NCBI GenBank assembly: GCA_032622095.1
Contig: CP136061.1
Span: 235,805,815-235,869,814 of the forward strand
DNA length: 64,000 nucleotides
Direction: 5' to 3'
Origin: Siphonodentalium dalli
Lineage: Eukaryota; Mollusca; Scaphopoda; Gadilida; Siphonodentaliidae
Positions 1 through 12,040 of the stretch are shown piece by piece (position 1 is the stretch's first letter; the number at the start of each line of letters is the position of its first letter). Both the position numbers and the translations under genes were made by a program. The notes below the pieces were generated by a model. The model was not told the origin of the DNA and did not search any database. It saw nothing but the letters and a program-made list of their open reading frames with translations.

Positions 1-1885
1 GGGTTTGTAATTTTTGTAATTTTCCTGATAAAAATATCCTGTTACCATGGTAACTGTAATCGTAAAATGCTGCAAATTGGATATTTTAGATCGAAAATGA
101 TTATATTTTCAAATAATTTCCCCAATTTTGTCCGGAATTAATTTTTTAACAACAGGTCATATATGGTACGTTCAGTCACATCGTAACACACAAGTTGACA
201 TGTATACAGTTTCCAGAGCAACCATTAACACAAACTGTCCAAACTGTCATTTAGTAAACTTTTTGCTGTATTACTTCTATCTCAATTTCGTTCAGAAATA
301 TTGAATACAATCCACTGAGCTGTCAAACTGTCCATACAAACATCTATGTTGAGTGGTGGATACAGTACTCATGTTCCAATAGAAACCGTTTCCAATGTTA
401 CCAAATTGGTAAGTGTTGAGTTTTCTGTTCACAGACAGATGGAATAGAAATAGGAAATATTCACTTCATTCACATATTTATGCTCGTTTTATGGTTAGAA
501 TCCCAATGATTCATACCGCATTATACAAAATAAATTTGTGTAAGATTGTTCAGAAATGGTAATAGTATAAGGTCTCAAATTCTTCAGTGACCAATCATAC
601 AAGAACAGTAAACGAAATATTATCACTAGCCGAATGAGACAAAAATTATCATGAAAATATGAATAAGAATATTCCACTACTCAATGACTGTAGCTTAGAT
701 ATAAAACTCTGAAACTTATGTCATGCGAATGATATTCATAACTTAAAATTGGAAAGCGGAATTCACATGTGAGACACCGTTGTTGCTAAAATATGTACAT
801 ATGTTATTGTAGAATTACTTGTCGCAAATGAACATTCTATCAAATAATTCCACCCAACTATTGTATTACCTTATGTGAGTTTCACCATGTTTACAATTAA
901 GGAATTTGATAGAGATCATTTTTAGGATTTTAAAGTATTTTAAATCAAAATACAAGCGGGTGCAACAACTGGTTTTGGCTGTTTTGACACCCCAACAATC
1001 CTGGAATAGCTTCCTGCTTATTTTAACAATCCCAGTCCACCCCTCTACAGGCCACATACATCATCAACAAACTTTCGTGGTGACCTCTGGGTTGGAGCAA
1101 TACATTTTCCCCCGAAATTAGTTTGGAAATATGGCCGCCAAAAGCTATTTTGAATTTCACATTTGAATTCATCGGCACACAGCCAGAATTTGTCACAGAA
1201 ATTATTTTACAATTTACAGTCATGTTTTGGTTCATGTTTAGATGGACGTTATCGAATTTGAAATTTGCAGGAATCTTGAATTTTGCTCTGTGCGTAACTA
1301 ACTTCGGCACATCCTACAATTAACATTTTTCATCTGATTGATCCCAAACTTCACAGAAATCTTTGGGTACCCTCTAGGTTGGAGCTCTGTAATTTGAACG
1401 ATTCTCGACACCGGCAGCCATCCTTGCACAACCAAATCCTTTATCACATCCTCCAGTTTTCATGTTAGATTCCAATGACAATGATTGTCCGGTGTTACAA
1501 AACAATGCATATCAGTTATAATTGAAATTAAATCTGCTGGGTGTTAAAGCCCTTTTGAATGCTCATAATGGTGTATGATAACTAACTAGTTTCAATCCAA
1601 ATCATCAATATTGATATATTAGTCCAGGAACATTAAGCCAAAAAGAGCCAAAGTAAGGAACTAAATACCACTGAAGAGTTTTTGCGTCTGCTGATCGATG
1701 CGACATAACATCACAGACACTATATTAAAAGTCCCGAACATCAGAGGTGAGCATTTTGAGTTATGCGACATGTTTGGTATCCACGCGATTCCACAAAAAT
1801 TAAGGCACAAAGTAGTGAAGACTCGTGGAATATAAGCTTCCTTGATGTATAGCTCACACGTCTAGTATTGCATGATGTTAAGAAT
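1..1885. other. AT-rich intergenic DNA, no gene seen
   Basis: No convincing exon, RNA gene or repeat structure was found. Open frames on both strands around 870-1320 overlap one another and lack conserved motifs or splice context. Two similar phrases (about 1080-1100 and 1365-1385, 'gttggag' preceded by 'ctctgg/ctctag') hint at an old, diverged repeat, but the similarity is too short to delimit. Confidence 0.4.
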
Positions 1886-1900
1886 ATTTATTACAATCTT

Positions 1901-2700
1901 GTTCCTAGACGTACAGCGTTATTGCTGTTCCATATTTACAAATCCGCATGGAACGTACGTTCCATACGCATCTCGTTGACGTAACATGACGTACATGACG
2001 TTCGCCTCAACCATGAAACTGGAACTATTTAAATAAAAGAATCATCACACATGACAAACACGCCCTGTATGAGCCTAAATAAACCTTCTAAACCTGTAGT
2101 TTTAATGCACGGATTCTAGGACGCGAAGCGTGTAATAAACACAGAACGACACGATGGGTAAATGAGTTTGTCGATACGGCGTCGATACGGCACTCGTGCT
2201 GTCGCGGAAGGTTAGAACTCGAGGCGCAAGCGCATCTCATTTTATCCTTCCGCGACAGCACTCGTGCCGTATCGACAAACTCATTTACACATCGTGTTGT
2301 TCTGTGTATTTATTACACGCTTGTTCCTAGAAGTACAGTGTTATTGCTGTTCCATATTTACAAATCCGTATGGAACGTACGTTCCATGCGCATCTCGTTA
2401 ACGTAAAATGACGTACACGACGTTCACCTCAACCATGAAACTGGAACTTTTTAAATAAAAGAATCATCACACATGACAAACACGCCCTGTGTGAGCCTAA
2501 ATAAACCTTCTAATCCTGTATTTTTAATGCACGAATTCCAGGACGCGAAGCGTGTAATAAACACAGAACGACACGATGTGTAAATGGGTTTGTCGATACG
2601 GCACTCGTGCTGTCGCGGAAGGATAGAACTCGAGGCGCAAGCACTCGTGCCGTATCGACAAACCCATTTACACATCATGTCGTTCTGTGTATATATGTGG
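1901..2700. repeat. Tandemly duplicated palindromic repeat (~422-bp period)
   Basis: The segment starting 'gttcctagacgtacag' at 1901 recurs at 2323 with a few substitutions. Each copy ends in a long imperfect hairpin. In copy one, 'aagcgtgtaataaacacaga' near 2117 is mirrored by 'attacacgcttgttcc' near 2312, the arms reading through 'tttgtcgatacgg' and 'cactcgtgctgtcgcggaag' around a loop near 2210-2250. In copy two (about 2545-2690) the hairpin is shortened. This is probably a MITE-like unit that duplicated in tandem. No target-site duplication was identified, so the family is unknown. Confidence 0.7.
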
Positions 2701-2959
2701 TTATAATAACCTGAATTTCCAAAGGGTCCCAGTTGAATATCAGATGACAAAAATCATTTAAAAGTTTATCTTTCGAACAATTTTCTAATAATCCCCTGTC
2801 TGCAAAGACTTGCGCTACATTCAGTAAACATCTTTTCAGCCTTTGTTTAGGTTTAAAAACTACTTCGGTCTTGTCGGCACACACCAATATAATCCGTAAC
2901 ATATTTTGTCTAATATTAGTACCCAGGTTCTCCAAAGAACTAGCCCGCCCCATAGTTAT

Positions 2960-3235
2960 AGGATAGCTATTCGGGAGTACGTTTTATGAGGAATCCATTG
3001 GCCCCGTCCACTGTTTGTACAAAGGACCGAAGTCCTATTTTAGGGGCCAGAACCCAATTTTGGGGTTCAGCCCTATTTTCTGACATTTTGGGCCTCTAAT
3101 TGAAACTTACTTTGATATATCTACACGGTAGCTACATACATACATCATTTCTATTATTTTCTATGACATTCAAGGATGGGATTGCCCATATTGGAGCACC
3201 TTGTCTCCATAACTCTAAAAATGAGCAACTACAAA
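2960..3235 (+). repeat. Diverged copy of the repeat seen at 53.28-53.43 kb
   Basis: Phrases such as 'ccaattttggggttcagccc', 'attttctatgacattcaagg' and 'gggattg' occur in the same order as in 53285-53430 and 55435-55580 ('aattttggggttcagcac', 'ttttctgtaccattatcg', 'gggattgaccttcaagg'). The resemblance shows a dispersed repeat family. Ends are not defined and nothing coding is seen. Confidence 0.5.
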
Positions 3236-3324
3236 ATTGACCAAAAGCAATAATTTCAGAATGGTACCAAATATAAGATACTTGTTCACGCGCCAGCTTT
3301 TCATAGTATGCATGTGTGGTTTAA

Positions 3325-3819
3325 AGGTACGGTTGGCCTTGGCGGTGGGCATCCTGTGAAAATATTTCCACCCGTCAAAAACCGCTACAAACAGAAAGAA
3401 CATCAAAATGTAGACAGACATTGTCCGTATACAAATAAGAAATATCGCATAAACAGTATGTTATTGTCATATGTTTGATTATTGTTATGTAAACAAGAGC
3501 ATAAAAAGTTACTTTTCTGGTGTTTGTTTATATTATGATGGTAAACATAAAGAGCGTTATTTGTTGGTGAATTCCTGATATGGAACTAATAAAGAGCGTT
3601 TCTCCCATTTGTGTGTGATTAGCCAGTAACACTGTGCTGTCTTCTGTAACACAATCAGACTCATGCTTAGGTAAAATATAGTAGGTCTTTATGATAACAT
3701 GCTGTTTACGCGATGGTCATGGTATATATGAACGAAACTGTATGCGTTTTAATGTTTTTCTGTTTACGGTGTTTGGAACAAATATGAATATTTTCGACAA
3801 TTAAAGGCCTCGCGTGCCT
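3325..3819 (-). mobile_element. TTAA-type MITE, copy 1 (~495 bp)
   Basis: Flanked by TTAA on both sides (3321-3324 and 3820-3823). Imperfect terminal inverted repeats begin AGGTACGGTTGGCC on the left and, on the other strand, AGGCACGCGAGGCC on the right. It is a reverse-oriented copy of 33007-33500, matching over its whole length. TTAA targets with AGG/CCT ends would suit Kolobok-like or, less well, piggyBac-like non-autonomous elements. No transposase is present. It contains two copies of the 10-mer AAAGAGCGTT (3549, 3591) that is discussed in the findings. Confidence 0.8.
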
Positions 3820-4308
3820 TTAATAATCATCGATGAGACAGATTTATGGACCAATAGATAGCCACCCATTTCAGAAATCTTAAATAAAATCGGGCTTGTT
3901 TCTTATTTTATACTATTACTTCAAACGAAGAGACTGCACCCGGAAACACTTGAATGATTCCGAAATATTTTTAATATAATTTAATATCCATCGAGGTAAG
4001 GTACAAAGTGAAACCCACGAACATGTCGAATACTGACAACTATTTTCACATGGGTTTGATCTGCGCTCAGATGGAAGAAACTTCCAGGTATGGGAATTCA
4101 TTGTGTTGGAATTTTCCAACTAGACCGTTGGCTTTCCAACTGTCGGAAATTTCCACCCAAACACCCAATATGGTTGGAATCTTTCCAACTAATGGTCAAT
4201 TCAGTCCAAACATTTGGCAAAAAGCAAGAAATATTCGACTTATAGTCTAAAATAAAGACATATAAAATTAAGTTAAAGGCATAGTTCTTTTTTTATACAA
4301 TGTTCTAG

Positions 4309-4526
4309 GCATCGACAGCTTCATTGATGGCAATGACGAAGACGTAGAAGGCACGTGGGTGACGTGGAATGGGAGCTCTCTCCCCTGGACAAGTTGGGCT
4401 ACGGGCGAGCCTACCCAATTACTAAGTCAGAGTTGTTTGCAGATATGGTATGCCCGCCGAGGTTTCGACGACACCAGGTGCTCAAGCAAAAATCCATACA
4501 CATGTCAGTTCGATCTTGACATTTGA
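4309..4526 (+). CDS. C-type lectin-like domain, last exon (partial gene)
   Basis: Encodes the C-terminal half of a C-type lectin-like domain: about 71 residues, then TGA. Seen: 'EGTWVTWNG' at residues 13-21 from the exon start, the W26/W29 pair, 'GEPT' at 32-35 in the position of the sugar-specificity EPN/QPD motif, and cysteines 42, 57 and 65 in the order of the conserved C-terminal disulfides ('GFDDTRC' stands where WND usually lies). A pyrimidine-rich acceptor ending 'tgttctag' precedes it, and the exon opens in phase 1. Earlier exons (signal peptide, N-terminal half) were not found upstream in this window. The altered EPN and WND positions suggest calcium-dependent sugar binding may be changed or lost (inference). 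A pseudogene fragment cannot be excluded, but there is no stop or frameshift within the domain. Confidence 0.75.
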
Positions 4527-5140
4527 AGCATTGTCTGTTCCGAGGAGGAGAGGACTCATGGTCGGACAAGTACGCCATAAACTTCGCACTTGCCATTGTG
4601 TTTTCTTAACGGTGCCACCGATGTGGCTGAACTGATAGGCAATATATTTTTAATGCTTCCCTTTTCAGTGGGCAAAGTGTATTGGTACGCGCTAATCAGT
4701 TTGTTTCACCAAAATAGGTACATGCATTCTACATATTTTACATCACAGTTTCTTCTGCTCGGGCAAGTTGATCACATTAAAAACAATTGACAATAAAGTA
4801 AGCAAATGTCTTCTTGGTGAACACAGGAAACTACATGCAATTGTAAACAATACTTCATAATTCGGGATATTTGTTTCCGATTAACAAATATATAAGAATG
4901 AAGTTTCTGACATTTTGAATATAAAATTGATGACAATAACTTCTTTGTTGTGTATTCCTATTCGACCACCACAGGGAGTGTTCCATGCCACTTTAAGGAC
5001 GTCAAATATGGGAGGATCGAACTAAGAGGTGTATTAACCCGCCTTCTCTCAAATAACATATAATAAATAATTTATCTTCACTTTAATTTACCAAATGACC
5101 CCAGAAAAGAACTAACTAATCTAACAATAAGTGCACACAC
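4527..5140. other. 3' flank of lectin exon, no further gene seen
   Basis: AT-rich DNA with no recognised exon. It probably holds the 3' UTR of the lectin gene; 'caataaa' near 4791 is one possible polyadenylation signal but lies about 265 bases beyond the stop codon. No repeat family was recognised. Confidence 0.35.
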
Positions 5141-5144
5141 TTAA

Positions 5145-5536
5145 CCCTTTACCCAACAGAAGGGCCCTGTGCCAATGCATTCTCTTATATATGCGAGTCG
5201 ACCATAGGTCGCCTCGCATATATAAGAGAATGCATTGGCTTAACACATTAAAAATTATAAAATTGTTAAAGAATGTAAGAAAAAATGGTAAAAAGTGTTA
5301 AAAAAAGATTTTTTTTAGGCCAATGCATTCTCTTATATATGCGAGGCGACCTATGGTCGACTCGCATATATAAGAGAATGCATTGGCACAGGGCATAACT
5401 GTAACTATCACAATGTGGTCAAGGAGCCGGTTCCAATGATACCCATATTTGTATGGTTCTATTGAGACAGACCGAAGATATTTTAGGCTGTTGAAGCTTT
5501 ATTTGGCCGGTTTTGGCCGGTTTGTTGGGTAAAGGG
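5145..5536. mobile_element. piggyBac-type MITE with nested hairpins, copy 1
   Basis: Bounded by TTAA (5141-5144 and 5537-5540), with matching terminal inverted repeats CCCTTTACCCAACA at the left and TGTTGGGTAAAGGG at the right. TTAA targets with CCC...GGG ends are typical of piggyBac-derived MITEs (family knowledge). Inside are two ~70-bp near-perfect hairpins (about 5170-5238 and 5319-5387), each built from 'ccaatgcattctcttatat' and its complement, and the two hairpins are themselves inverted copies of each other. No coding capacity. Copy 2 is at 18224-18616, and degenerate relatives lie near 17.55 and 47.2 kb. Confidence 0.85.
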
Positions 5537-5540
5537 TTAA

Positions 5541-7960
5541 TATTGAAACTTTGAGATATACAAAACCTAAGCCAAAAGATGCATCTGAAAGGTTTTGTTC
5601 ACAATGTTTGGACAAAGTTGAAGATTGAACTCATTTCCTTTTTAATTGTGAACTATATGATGATATAATAAAAAGGTACAATATTTTTCAGATTGGTCAA
5701 TTTATGAACAATGCAAATACTATGCTGAATCCATCAACCTTTACATGTGCAAAACAAGTATGTAGCTTCATAAAAGAAGCGTTGAAAATACGACAAGCCA
5801 TACAATAAATATCCCCAGTTACTTGAAATAGTATTGTTTTAGGATATATACATATTTATAAAATCCTCTATTCTCATCCTGAAAACAATTCCGACAAATT
5901 AATTAATTACATTAAATTATAATGTATTAAAACAAGCCGTTAGACAATTTGACAATTTACATTTTATTTGTTTAATGACACATATAATTGATTACACATT
6001 GTCATATTCAATATGTTATGTTTATGTTATGGATCACGCTTCTTGGCTTATATATATCCAATAAAGAATTGAATAAACAAATAATGCTTGAAACAGAACA
6101 GCCTCTCCGAAACCCAATGTGACCATAACTGCTTGGTTTAGGGAACCTTGAGTGACTGTGATGCAGATCTGATAACGGTGTTCAATGGCCAAAAGGGGCA
6201 GACCTACGCGACTGGACTTTTTAATTAACAAATTCACCGAAATTTCTAAAAGCATCTTCAAAGACTTGACCGCAGCGATTACTCTGACATTTAGTTGAAC
6301 TATCTTTGGTTGAGATTATGATTTGGGACAGTTGATCGAAAACGGTTGGTGATATGAAATGTCCATTCCAAATATTAATTGAATATATATATATACTATA
6401 TAATTTCAAACCACTTGAACCGTTCAATATTGATACAGCAAAGCATTAGCACATTATGATTGTTCATTGCTGCAATTTATTATATAACCAGCCGGATTAT
6501 AAATTTAAATCGAAACTAAAGTTTAGGCTTAATTTTTAAACAAATGGACGCTCTGACTAAGTATGAGTGTTCGTTGCTTAGATTTGCCTGAATAAATTCT
6601 CATTTATTATCAATATGGTTATGTATCAATCGGAATGGCACATTGAGATGTATCTCAACTCGGAATATGCTTGAAATCGGTCCCGAATTTTGCCCATGTT
6701 ACGGTTCGAATCCGCGACAACATCGTCTGGCCCAGACTGCGATGTTGGTATCCGCGACCTCTCCACCTCGGCTATGGAGAATTAACTGAAAATACTCTGT
6801 AACAAACCATTTGAACCGTTCAATATTGATACATCAGATTTATGGAGGCACTAGCTCACTATGAGTGTTCATTGCTTCAATGTAATAACGTCTGACTCAG
6901 ATCAGGCAGTGTAGTATTACAATTAAGGGCGTTGCAAACGACAATAAACTTAAAACTAAACTAAAGTTTAGGCAGGATTTTGAAACAAATTGATGCACCA
7001 ACAAAGTTTTCTTCCTTTGAGTGTCAAGTTTGAGCTATTGCTATGGGTTGGCGCCCAACGTCAGTTCGTGCGTCCCTGATCTGTCAACAATGTCTCCACA
7101 ATATATGCACGAGGCCGCTGTATATACTATGCGTATCATAGATGGGTATATGATCCGGTTTAAGGGTGCGAAAAACGGAAAATTTATGTTGGACACCCCA
7201 TACGAAGACATTATATAGTCACGTTCCTTAACGTTATAACTTTCAATTAACTTTCATAGTACTCGAACAAAAATTGTGATTGGGAGATATTAGTAGTTAC
7301 AAAGAATTATTTGTGTTTTTTATGTAATCGTAGGTTCATAGTATTAGAATAATGAGAAATTGTTATCTCTTACAAACAATTGTAGAATATTACAAAGAAA
7401 ACGCTTCATAGTATTGACCCCTGTTTACATAACCATGGTTTTAAAGCGCGCAGTTTCATTGGAGAACTATCAATAATTTACACAAGAAGAAAGTTGATAT
7501 ATATATCCATGTTCTTCTTAATGGATATCTTTTACAGGCTTTTATAGTTTTTGCACAGTTCCACAGCGAGTGGCTATAAGAAATGACTATCGTGTGTGAT
7601 TTTCACATTATCTTACGGCTATATGTGACAAGATTCCTATTGAACAAGTTGCAGACATGCACGGCTGACAATGTTGCCACAGTGAAATGCTAATTGCGTC
7701 TGAAGAAAACGCGGGTTATGCAGTAGCAGCTACTTGAATAGCACATCTACATCGAAATGAACGTAAAGCGTATGTGCACGACATCTAGCTGAGTTTCGGG
7801 ATATTCGAAACCGTGTATTCCTCGATTTATAATCGGCGAATTTCGGGTCATCCAGGTTTTCAGAACTTAGTGCTGATTCACGGTATATTGGGGAGTTATA
7901 GCTATTAATATACCGGTACTTACATGTACTGCTGATTCACGGTATATTGAGGTGGAATCG
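5541..7960. other. Intergenic DNA with a possible tRNA-like fragment
   Basis: Mostly unremarkable AT-rich DNA. Around 6706-6716 '+ggttcgaatcc' matches the polymerase III B box, followed by a short hairpin ('acaacatcg...cgatgttg', about 6718-6750). 'ccacctcggcta' at about 6763-6774 is an A-box-like string on the other strand. The two boxes are not in the order of one tRNA, so this may be a decayed SINE. An 65-codon open frame at 7021-7218 was not recognised and is not called as a gene. Confidence 0.3.
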
Positions 7961-7966
7961 CTACTA

Positions 7967-7995
7967 TCTCTCTCTCTCTCTCCTCTCTCTCTCTT
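7967..7995. repeat. Imperfect TC microsatellite
   Basis: A short run of TC dinucleotides interrupted by CC. Confidence 0.9.
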
Positions 7996-8131
7996 CCTAT
8001 ATATAGAGCTTCGTGTCGTTCAGAATTAATGTATCTCTGTTCGCTTCATTCTGTCATTCTAGCGAAAAGAATGCGGAGCTTATGCACAATATTTCGTGCT
8101 CCAGTTAGGAACACGAATAAGGGTTTATCGC

Positions 8132-8135
<4 letters not shown>

Positions 8136-8230
<95 letters not shown>

Positions 8231-8262
8231 TGCTCTCTCTCTCTCTCTTTCTTTCTCTTGTA
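8136..8262. repeat. Long TC dinucleotide microsatellite
   Basis: About 125 bases of nearly pure TC with a few interruptions (CCC, TTG, TTT) toward the 3' end. It creates artefactual open frames of Ser-Leu or Arg-Glu repeats on either strand. Confidence 0.97.
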
Positions 8263-8269
8263 ACTCTCT

Positions 8270-11200
8270 TTATCGTATGAGCTCTTTTGACTCTTCGCGA
8301 GCCTATAAGTCAAAACTTGATATTACTGGCTTTAGGACGGCGACATCTGACATCTAAGTACACTAACATTCATAATACAAAGGTTCGATGCCATTTAATT
8401 TTGTCAGCTATATATGAGATGCAATGAGTAGTTATGTGTCGTTTATTGAGCTATGCATCATTTGGTTCATACATGTTCATATAACTCTTTCTACGTGCAT
8501 GTTTGCCTACGAACATTCATATCAGACTGAATACCAGTGTGATAGTAGATGGGTGTAACCACATGTCACTGCCAAAATGTCAAGATAGGACAAACATGTG
8601 CAAGAAAAGATTTCGTCCTCTCAATATATGGGCGGCCCCAAAATATGGCATGCATGGAATTAATGAAAGAAGTAATGCCCGTCCCATTGACAGAATATCA
8701 TATATACCTGACACGAGTCCCTTCAGGTCAACGCGGTATGGTTTGGCCATATTTTGTCACAACTCTTGTAAATCAAAGAAAATAAAAGAGATCGTAGGTG
8801 TCATATCCATCAGGAGACAACCGAAATGCTCTTTAAAGCTCAAAGGTAAGACATGAATGGTTTCTGCCATTTCAGTTTCAGTATTGTGGGTAAAGTGACC
8901 TTTATTATAATGTAGTATTCCAATTCTTAATTTAATTTCACTTTCAATTCAATATTTAATTTTTTATCTTACAATTTTATTTCCCCCAACATTTTCAGCC
9001 GCGTCTGTCCGAAAATTCGTCCACCCGAGAGTGCGTTCTATGTCCTTGTCCTGGACGTTAACTCCAGTTAAACTATCCGATCTAAACAAAGAAACTTGGT
9101 ATGTGGAAAAACCATCACATTATTGAGGTCAAGATCGATCAAATTTGACGGAGTTATGCCCCTTGTTTGACTTGGAATTAACAGCTTTTTATTTGGCCGG
9201 GTGATAACTTGATGAACATTGAACATACTTTCTTGATATTTGGTATATGATTCTCATGAATGTAAGTTCGATTTTTTAAATACGTTTTATTCGGGTTTCA
9301 ACATAGAATACATACAGATGGAATATAAAATATCAATAATTTGGTTTGTAGCATAAACAAAGTTAGTTGAATTAGTTTTTACTAAATTATAGACTGATGG
9401 GTGCTCAATAACCGCACCACATTAAAGTGCAGGACAAAGGTGTTAGTTAGTTAAGTGTTGCACACACAGTACTTCAGTTCTTGGGCTCCCATTCCGAAGA
9501 TAAGAAGTTGTGATCAAACCTAAATAGAATAAATTAATAGTATATATTTATATTTATTCCACACCCATTGACGTGAGTCACATGTATTCAACGGAATCCC
9601 AGCCATTGAATACATATTCACAACCCGAAAGGGTTGTTTTACAGTATTGCGTAAATGACGCAAGTATAGTTGTGACGTCAGTAATTTCTATACCCCATCG
9701 ACATGAAAAAATAGTTTTTACATCCGGGCGATTCAGACCTATGGGGCCTATGGTGGGCGCCATGTTGGAATAGAATTGACAAATTAATAAAACGAATTTA
9801 TTTTTCTTCTTCGATCAGCCTCCCCATAGCAACACTATTAAATTTGAAACACAAAATCAACCTTATTCAAAATTAAATGCTTAATGTGGATTTAGCTGAC
9901 ACGGGCGCATAGCATTCGGCAAACCTCGACAGATTCCGTACCGTTAAAGTTTGAAAATTACGTCCCCTGGCAAGCCATAGCAACGTTAATTGGAAATGAT
10001 GACGTATTTTCTTTACAAGATGGTGGCGCTCTTTTATTTGCGAAATTTGAAACTGAATTGCTTGTTATCGCTCGTATTTTAAATGTATACAACGGTATCA
10101 CCGCACGTAGGCGTTAAGAACAAACGAGAAAACACAAGCGAAGATAGCACAACGAGCCCATTACTGGAATGACTTTGATGTCAAAGCAGTCAAGAGAAGA
10201 AGAATAACAACAACAACTTGTTTTGAACTTGGAAGTTTAAAACTGAAAATCAGTCAGTCGGAAAAAGAAACTCAATGACGAATCTGTGACTGAAAAAAAA
10301 TATGAAAATGAAGGTCACTGGAGTGAAATGTGGACTGGTCTGTGCAGACTGATCACCACCGCGATTTGACTTGTTCTGTTATTTAGTGATTACAGATTAG
10401 TAAATTTAGTTATCAGCTCAGCCTCACCCACTCACTGTGAATGTGACTCAGGTCAAAATTCAATTCTAGCCATCTACAGAGCAGTCAACACACAGATGTA
10501 ACAAACATGTAAAACCCAGTGAATTGGTGACTAACAAAGTGAGTCGTTTATCTTCTTGTTGAGCGAAGGAAAAGAAGAATATCTCCCAATCCCAACTGGT
10601 CTCGGCACACTGCAGAGTTCATGCGCAGTGACTGGTGAGAGGATAAGCTTCTGGGCCAACTTTCCATCTGTGTGTATGAATTCTGTTTCCTGTGATGGAC
10701 ACATCAAGTTAAATATAATAATTATAATGCACGGTGATAAGTTTTAGCATTCTCACATATTAAATAATTCATGATTTTAACACTGTGTTCTCGATTTAGA
10801 CCTTAAGCATTAAGCGGGAGCTTGACCAGCATGGCTAGCATATATATTAACTAGTGGCTATTTGTGGAAAAAATATTAAATATAGCCCTGCGTACTTGCT
10901 ATTGTCGACTTGAAACATTGAGATTGGAATAATATGTATGCTAAACATAATAATTCCAGGCAACTTACTAGTAGTTGAACTGTCACGACCTTCTAGTTAT
11001 ACATGACTAATGAGGCAATCATATAAATGTTTAATCTAGTAGCATTTTCTCAGACCATGCCATGAACATCTATGTATCTATGCCTGTCAAGAATAATGCC
11101 ATTCCTCCCGGGCAATTATTAAAATGTTTGTATACTATCAGATGCCTATTAACCAATAGTGGCAGCATGTGTCGCATGATTAGTAATTTTAGATAAAATT

Positions 11201-12040
11201 CTCAACGATGATTAAGTTTTTTGACAAAGAGACATGTATAGAATTAAATTTAAATAGAATTAAATTTCCATCAATATTGTTAATTTCAGTCTAGGTCTCC
11301 GCTATTACTATTATTGACCATCACAATGCTTAGACATCTGAGAGTACGATAAAAGCTCATAAAAGTCACGAACAAGCATGCAATCTCGAGCTGGGACCAC
11401 CCTTAATACTTGTTTCTTATCATCTACTTCACAGAAGGGGTCACCCCTAAGTAGTAACCATATAGGAAATGCACACAACATACCACTATTGCACAATGAC
11501 ATCAGTTTGTTTGATCTAAATTATTTATCTACTCCAGCCCCAAAACAATAGTCATTTGGCAAATTATCTCATTCCTTTTTGAAGTGCCTATCATCTACTG
11601 AAGTTGGATCCTACCATAGGCCATAAATTATGTCTCATTGAGTCATTGTGCCCCATCTACGTAACCCTTTATTCATAAAAATGTATTCAGTATTATATGT
11701 GAATTTATCCAACAAAGACATTTTTCGCTTAAAGGTCCTCAATGATTCAATCCGAATCAATAGTCCCCATATCATCAGATTCCAACAACAAGAAGATTTT
11801 TTGAAATGCCGTTTCAGTTGACAGAATCGATAAATTGCTCCAAAAAAAACTGCAGTCAATTATAGCATAAAATTGACAAAAACATGTAATTTATTAACTT
11901 TGTGCTCAAGGAATATTGCTCATTTGTCAAACATCTGACAAACACAAAAAAACAGTTGATTTTAGAATTATCTATCTTCATCTGCAATTTGGTCAGAAAA
12001 GGTATTCTCGTCTGCTGTTTGCTGGGCCACTTAAAATTAT
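8270..12040. other. Intergenic DNA, no gene supported
   Basis: No exon is convincing. Near 9130-9180 a single degenerate copy of the 'gagttatgccccttgtttga' repeat is present, related to the tandem set at 16.0-16.5 kb. An open frame at 8503-8856 has no recognisable domain. 'caagatggtggcgctc' at about 10016 starts only a 20-codon frame and is not called. Confidence 0.35.

Noticed and set aside
6634-6780. tRNA gene suggested by the B box GGTTCGAATCC
   Set aside because: No cloverleaf can be folded, and the A-box-like string is on the other strand and in the wrong place; at most a decayed SINE.
7021-7218. 65-codon open frame as an exon
   Set aside because: No domain, conserved cysteine pattern or convincing splice sites; it could not be distinguished from chance.
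8029-8313. Ser-Leu and Arg-Glu repeat open frames
   Set aside because: Direct translation of the TC microsatellite.
8540-8690. Possible inverted copy of the C-type lectin exon (shared 'tcttgacattt' and nearby similarity to 4490-4530)
   Set aside because: Similarity covers only about 36 bases, no domain motif is readable, and shared 11-mers are expected by chance in a window this size.
9942-10800. Possible promoter and first exon at 'caagatggtggcgctc'
   Set aside because: The ATG opens only 20 codons, with no donor consensus and no downstream exon recognised; similar 'caagatggcggcc' strings at 60 kb are part of a repeat.
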